Part shown: piece by piece, positions 59,015 through 64,000 of the stretch
How the letters are laid out: each line of letters opens with the position of its first letter
Numbering within the stretch: the stretch's first letter is position 1
NCBI GenBank assembly: GCA_964019135.1
Contig: OZ025252.1
Span: 7,704,823 to 7,768,822 of the forward strand
DNA: 64,000 bases
From: Arenicola marina
Taxonomy: Eukaryota > Annelida > Polychaeta > Arenicolidae
Reading direction: 5' to 3'
The notes under the pieces: generated by a model
What the model saw: only the letters and a program-made list of their open reading frames with translations
Database searches by the model: none
What the model was told of the DNA's origin: nothing
Translations under genes and position numbers: made by a program

Positions 59015-61015
59015 AAGGAACAATGTTGAAAATAGGTCAAAACAGAATGAATGTGTTTTCGTCATCGACGTGCAAATATTTTGGCAACTAAAGGTTTACT
59101 GGTCAAGACATGGCCACCGTATCTTTCGTTGACCTTGCAGAAAGGTCATAGTCACGGCGTCAATATAACCACCGGTGAGTACAGTGTTGTGGTCCAGTAA
59201 TTCATTACAGAAAAGATTCCTCGGCGAAGTATATATGGGTAGTAATACCAGTTTACAAGTGCTCGCGAGAGCTGTGCGGGACCTGTGCCTCGTGCCAGCC
59301 GAACAATATTCGTTATAAAGCATTTAAATCACCAACCATTGTCCAGACAGCGTTATAAACGATGATGAATTACAGCAAACCCATTAAACTTCACCAATGT
59401 TGGCAACCATTGATAACAAAACCAGAGATTGTGTCACGTTACAACACCATTGTCGACAAAACTACACGCGTCCGTGTGCACGCCTTGATGTCGCCAGCGC
59501 GTCCATCTTCTCTAAAACTAATCAGTGGCATTTCCAGCGGGATCCTTTTTATGGTATCCAGCCTGCAACACACGTGACGCCTTTGTATACATGTATATGT
59601 AGGCAGTTGAAAAAAAATGTAGTCCCCCCCTCTCCCATCATCCCCATCCCCTCCCTCTCCACTCATCCACACTGCGTGTACTTGTTGAGACGCTCTTCAA
59701 GTACGAGGTATCGTTTATGATCTCATAATGTGGAAAGGTCCCATTACACGCTCACATAAAGTCCGCACCAGGAACGAAGCGACGTACGCGACGCGCCGCA
59801 TTTGTTCAATGTTGACCCATTTCTCTAGCTATTGACATACATGACAATAGGGTGCGGACTGTACCGCTATATATATTTATATTTATACCTGAAGCACTTC
59901 GATTGCCACGCGGTGTAACCTCTTCACCTTTACAGGCAGTACGTCTAAGTAGTTCCTCATAGCTGTAGACGTTCCGTATTCCGAAACAAGCGAAGCGAGA
60001 GCAGCTGACCTGGAAGTTCCAGTCCCCTATTTATTATTTCTGGCAGACGTTTGAGTCAGCGTAGTGGTCATGACCCTCCTTAAACTTATAGTCGTCCGGT
60101 ATATGTGGTATTTCTTCTCTTCATTTAAACTGTTCTATAAGGGTTAAAATCCAAAACCAGCTTGGGGTATAAATTAAGAGTGAGCAGGACAGTGAGTGTT
60201 ATTGACAATGTTTGCAAACTGTTGAGCACCGGTTACTTGTTTGCGGTGAGGTACCTGTGTGTTTTTCGACGAGTTCGTGCCCGAGGCCAAGTAGAGACCA
60301 GACCATGCCTCCCCCCGCCCCCCCCCCAGCTCCGCCCCCCCCCCCCTGCCTCCCAACCCTCGCTTCTCCCGGGCTGTCACGGTCAGGGTGTGACGGGGCC
60401 AGAGTAGTGTGTTGTGGACGCCGTCAGTGGGCGCACGCTGTTGGAAACATCAAAAGGATGCGACAACCTCACCATTGAGGCTGCTTTTAAAAGCGAAGAC
60501 GCAAAATACCCGCGCTTCATATGTACATTTCACCATTTCAACACCTGGATATAAATAACTCTCAGTCGGATGTCTAACACATATATGGTTTATTAATAAT
60601 GCGATACGATAGGTAACACGACATTTAGTGAAGAGGAAGTAGCGACACCATCAAGGTAGGTCCTTTCGGTTTTTAGTTTTCGCAATACATGAGAGGGCGT
60701 TTACGCAAGCGTGACGACTTGACTCGTGCGGTCTAGTAGCTAAATGTGAGACGTTCGAGGGATCCACTGCTTTATGTTAGTATTTCAGATATAGCGTTCA
60801 TGGTAGGGGACGAACAGGCTCCATCTTCCATGTCAGAACCAACGAAATGGATAGTTGTCGTAAATGGTAGGCGTCCTTCAGTCATAGGCGACCAAGGCTG
60901 AAACGATGATTCGCCCTAACATGGAAGAACGACCGATCAAGATATAGCCTAGGTCTTATATGGGGCTTCTTCCCCGCCACATAGCTCTTCCGCGACCGCT
61001 CTCATCATCACTTAC
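59015..61015. other. Intergenic sequence, no gene recognised
   Basis: Short open frames only. C-rich stretches at 60,308-60,350. No motif could be assigned. Confidence 0.35.
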
Positions 61016-61148
61016 ATTATGCAAAACTGAAACATCATAACCATTAGGGTTTCTTTGGCCGAGACAGCAGAGTGAGCTGTGTCCTGCCAGCTGATGACCC
61101 CAAGTGGCCTGTCCAGCCACCGTAACTCTCCACTCACTGCTGGTATTA
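61016..61148 (-). CDS. Candidate internal exon of an unidentified minus-strand gene
   Basis: A pyrimidine-rich acceptor (CGTTTTTCTGTTTGGACAG) and strong donor AAT|GTAAGT bound 133 nt with an open frame reading IPAVSGELRWLDRPLGVISW, then a segment ending in a hydrophobic run LMVMMFQFCI. A second frame is also open, and no neighbouring exon was found. I do not recognise it. It may be a chance match. Confidence 0.3.
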
Positions 61149-61999
61149 CTGTCCAAACAGAAAAACGTGTCCCCAGGCCACAACCCCCCCCCCCCCTCCC
61201 CCCAACACACACACACAAACACACATACGCACTCCTCCTCCTGCCCGTCCGGTCCCCCCCCCCTTCTCCTCCTCCTGCCCCCCCTCCTCCTCCTTCTATC
61301 CCCTCCCCCCCTCCTCCTCCTCCCCCCCCGCCCCCTCTCCTCCTCCCACCAGTTCCGTTAAAGAGGTATTATTATGGCGAACAAGCGACTCTGTTATATA
61401 ACTACTGATTCGCCAGGCGTTAATTGCGTAGCGTATTAACTGCCCACACCTGTCAGCTGGCTGCCTGATCCTATCTCAACCCCATTTACTAGGCGCCAGT
61501 GTACCTAAATATCCCTATGTCAATATTACCCAACGCATGTTATTTACGTAAGGAGATGTTGTTACACAGACAGTGGTAAAACAGGGGTGGGGTGGGGTAG
61601 TAGGGGGGGGGAAGGCTGACACTCTTGTCGCAAGGTTTAATTACTCTATTCGGGCCCATTCTGTCGTTTATACATAACTGATGGCTACTGTAAGTCTTTT
61701 GACAAATATTGGGTGTGGAGCACTGTGGGGCATCTCGTAGGGGGATTTCAATGCTTTCAACAAAAGTTAGTGACATCTTTGTAGTTGACTCAGCAGTATT
61801 TGCTCAGTTTGCGGGATCTGTAAATTCGTCAAGGTCGTTTGAGGTAAAAGTGAATGTTGGGAAGGTCATGGCGAGCGTGAGCCTAAAGTAGACCATATAT
61901 GTTTAACTTGCACCATGTGTGCAGGCGAGATTCGAACCCATACCATCCCAGTATCAATCGCCAAATTGTACGAATATGTCACGTGACATCTGTGTCTCG
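61149..61999. other. C-rich tract and unassigned sequence
   Basis: C-runs and (CCT)n-like repeats at 61,180-61,350, then unassigned sequence. No gene is supported. Confidence 0.35.
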
Positions 62000-62250
62000 A
62001 GGGGGACTTTAACGTCAGTCTCCCCCAGACCCTCGAGTGGGACTTTAGCTCCAGTCCCCCCAGACCCTTGACAGGGACTTTACCTCCAGTCTCCCCCAGA
62101 CCCTCGAGAGGGACTTTACCTCCAGTCTTCCCCAGACCCTCGAAGGGGACTTTAACTGCAGTTTTCCCCAGACCCTCGAGGGGGACTTTACCTCCAGTCT
62201 CCCCTCGAGGGGGACTTTACCTCCAGTCTCCCCCAGACCCTCGAAGGGGA
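62000..62250. repeat. 36-bp minisatellite, block 1
   Basis: Units of CTCCCCCAGACCCTCGAGGG plus GGACTTTACCTCCAGT. Confidence 0.85.
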
Positions 62251-62555
62251 CTATGTATCACTTTCCGGGTGGGAGAGGGGAGGGGTGGAGGGGTGCGGGC
62301 ATCGAGAGACGACCTGCCGCCGGGTCGTCGCGGGTCGAGATGGGGTCCGAGATTTGATTTGTGAACGGAGTCCGCCCAGCCAGAGTGGAAGGAGGGAGGA
62401 AAGGAGCCTGGATTAGGGAAATGATCCGTTTCCATTATTGCGATGCGTTGATCTTCCGCATGGTGGCGCTGAATATGGCATCGGTAGCATCCGTGTTCCT
62501 TAATATTGGATTGTGGCTGCCTTGTGGGGCTTGGGGACTGAATTCTGGTCGTGGG

Positions 62556-62826
62556 TGGCTGGGAAGGGGTTTCTGGGGGCGGCTGGGAAGGGTTTTCTAG
62601 GGGTGGCTGGGAAGGGATTGCTGGGGGCGGCTGGGAAGGGTTTTCTAGGGGTGGCTGGGAAGGGGTTTCTTGGGGTGGCTGGGAAGGGGTTTCTGGCGTT
62701 GGCTGGGAAGGGGTTTCTGGCGTTGGCTGGGAAGGGGTTTCTAAGTGTCGCTGGGAAGGGGTTTCTGTGAAGGGTTTCTAAGTGTCGCTAGGAAGGGGTT
62801 TCTGGGATGGCTGGGAAGGGGTTTCT
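62556..62826. repeat. 24-bp minisatellite between the two 36-bp blocks
   Basis: About 11 units of GGCTGGGAAGGGGTTTCT with a variable linker. It joins block 2 directly at GGGGTTTCT|CCCCCAGACC. Confidence 0.85.
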
Positions 62827-63118
62827 CCCCCAGACCCTCGAAGGGAACTTTAACTCCAGTCTCCCCCAGACCCTTGAGGGGGACTTTACCTCCAGTCTTG
62901 ACCAGACCCTCGAAAGGGACTTTAACTGCAGTTTCCCCCAGACCCTCGAGGGGGACTTTACCTCCAGTCTCCCCCAGACCCTCGAGGGGGACTTTACCTC
63001 CAGTCTCCCCCAGACCCTCGAAGGGGACTTTAACTCCAGTCTCCCCCAGACCCTCGAGGGGGACTTTAACTCCAGTCTCACCCAGACCTTTGAGGGGGAC
63101 TTTACCTCCAGTCTGAGG
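62827..63118. repeat. 36-bp minisatellite, block 2
   Basis: Eight units of the same 36-bp repeat as block 1. Frames on both strands are open because the unit is 12 codons without stops. Confidence 0.85.
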
Positions 63119-64000
63119 GGAGAGTAACAACAGGGGTTGTCTTTCATTCCTCACGTCCGTCGTGAATGTTTCCGTGAAATCGATTATTCTAGTCCATTAT
63201 TGTAGGGTACTATTTGAGCCATGCCGTAACGATGATTTTGGAAACATGATTAATTCTTATGATGTTGTTCGACCCACATTTGATTTGGGCTTTAAGTGGT
63301 GCAGGGTGGAGAGACAGGGTGGAGAGAAATTATTTCTCAGTGTGAAACTTGGGCACAAACGAACGAATCTCTACTCGAACTGTTATGGTGAAACAGATTT
63401 TTTTTGAAGTTGCGAATCCCCCACCAACCATTGAATCAGCGCAGAGTGAACTCACCCGTTCCTTTGTTTGAGCTTAATTGCTTTTGAACCGTTGTAAATG
63501 AGATTCTGGTGTGTTTCCTTGGAGGGCCATCTGCACCCCTCTCCCTCTCCCCACCCCCTCCAGATGCCCCTGCTTTAATGGTCGGGGCTCATTCTGCATG
63601 TTTTGCCCCCCAAGCTCCACCACCCCGCCTTTGCCCCTATGATTGTTCTTGTCCACTCCCCTTCCCCTCCCCCTCCCCCTCCCACATCGGCACCCCATTC
63701 CTCAGAGATGTTGCACAGCATTGGGTGTGGTTGGGGGGTGGGGGTGGGAGGGGGGGTTGGAGGCGGCTGGCGTCCCTTTTCACCCTGAATAGTTTTCTTC
63801 CGCTTTGGCCTTCGTAGCAGTACCCCCTCCCCCATCCCACCCAGGCCTCGCCTCGCCTCCCCCCCCCCTCGCCCCCCCCCCCCCCCCCCCCCACACACAC
63901 CAGATTGGCTCTCCCCAACAATACAGGCAGAAGCGGGGGTGGGGCTGGGGGGTGCCACCCATTGTTCTGGCGTCATTGAGGGTTGGCTCCACCACCTCCA
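63119..64000. other. Right edge: unassigned and low-complexity sequence
   Basis: No gene is supported. CCCCTCCCC and GGGGTGGGG tracts and a C23 run near 63,868 dominate from 63,530. Confidence 0.4.

Noticed and set aside
59112..59175. Possible micro-exon (CTTGCAG acceptor, ACCG|GTGAGT donor, 34+ nt) on plus strand
   Set aside because: Too short to judge, with no partner exons.
62741..63154. Open frames of 106-137 codons over the 36-bp array
   Set aside because: Twelve-codon stop-free tandem unit, both strands open, no coding evidence.

Overview
The window is eukaryotic, from an animal. It has spliced genes with GT-AG introns, tRNA-derived SINEs, TIR elements and a very high density of minisatellites and G/C homopolymer runs. 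A motile-cilium kinesin (KIF6) with vertebrate-like sequence points to an invertebrate metazoan. A lancelet-like deuterostome is my best guess, but I cannot confirm it from sequence alone.

Layout. (1) 2-14,552: two tandem, same-strand, intronless-looking genes for a TRP-superfamily cation channel. Copy 1 is cut by the window start and copy 2 is a 939-codon frame. Between them lie a 2.1 kb array of a 33-bp repeat and several dispersed repeats. (2) 14,553-19,700: intergenic repeats. (3) 19,710-52,887, minus strand: one large gene reconstructed here as 21 coding exons with continuous phase (2,580 nt, 859 aa plus stop). It is the KIF6 ortholog by its N-terminus, motor motifs and C-terminal region. 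(4) 53-64 kb: mostly repeats, with one candidate exon at 61,016-61,148 (minus).

Main observation. Three separate minisatellites inside KIF6 are built from exon-intron junctions. About 80 copies of a 43-bp unit carry the last 25 nt of exon 15 plus its GTGAGT donor. Nine copies of a ~67-bp unit carry the end of exon 11 plus its donor. Six to seven copies of a 51-bp unit carry the acceptor and first bases of exon 7. A SINE target-site duplication also copied the exon 18 acceptor. The gene therefore holds long tandem arrays of copied 5' and 3' splice sites next to the real ones. The exon-7 array is open in frame and would add 17-residue modules inside the motor domain if its upstream acceptors are used.

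A possible small plus-strand gene sits inside KIF6 intron 14 (29.4-30.5 kb), with two RFX X-box-like motifs upstream of an ATG. Most other long open frames in the window are artefacts of stop-free tandem repeats.
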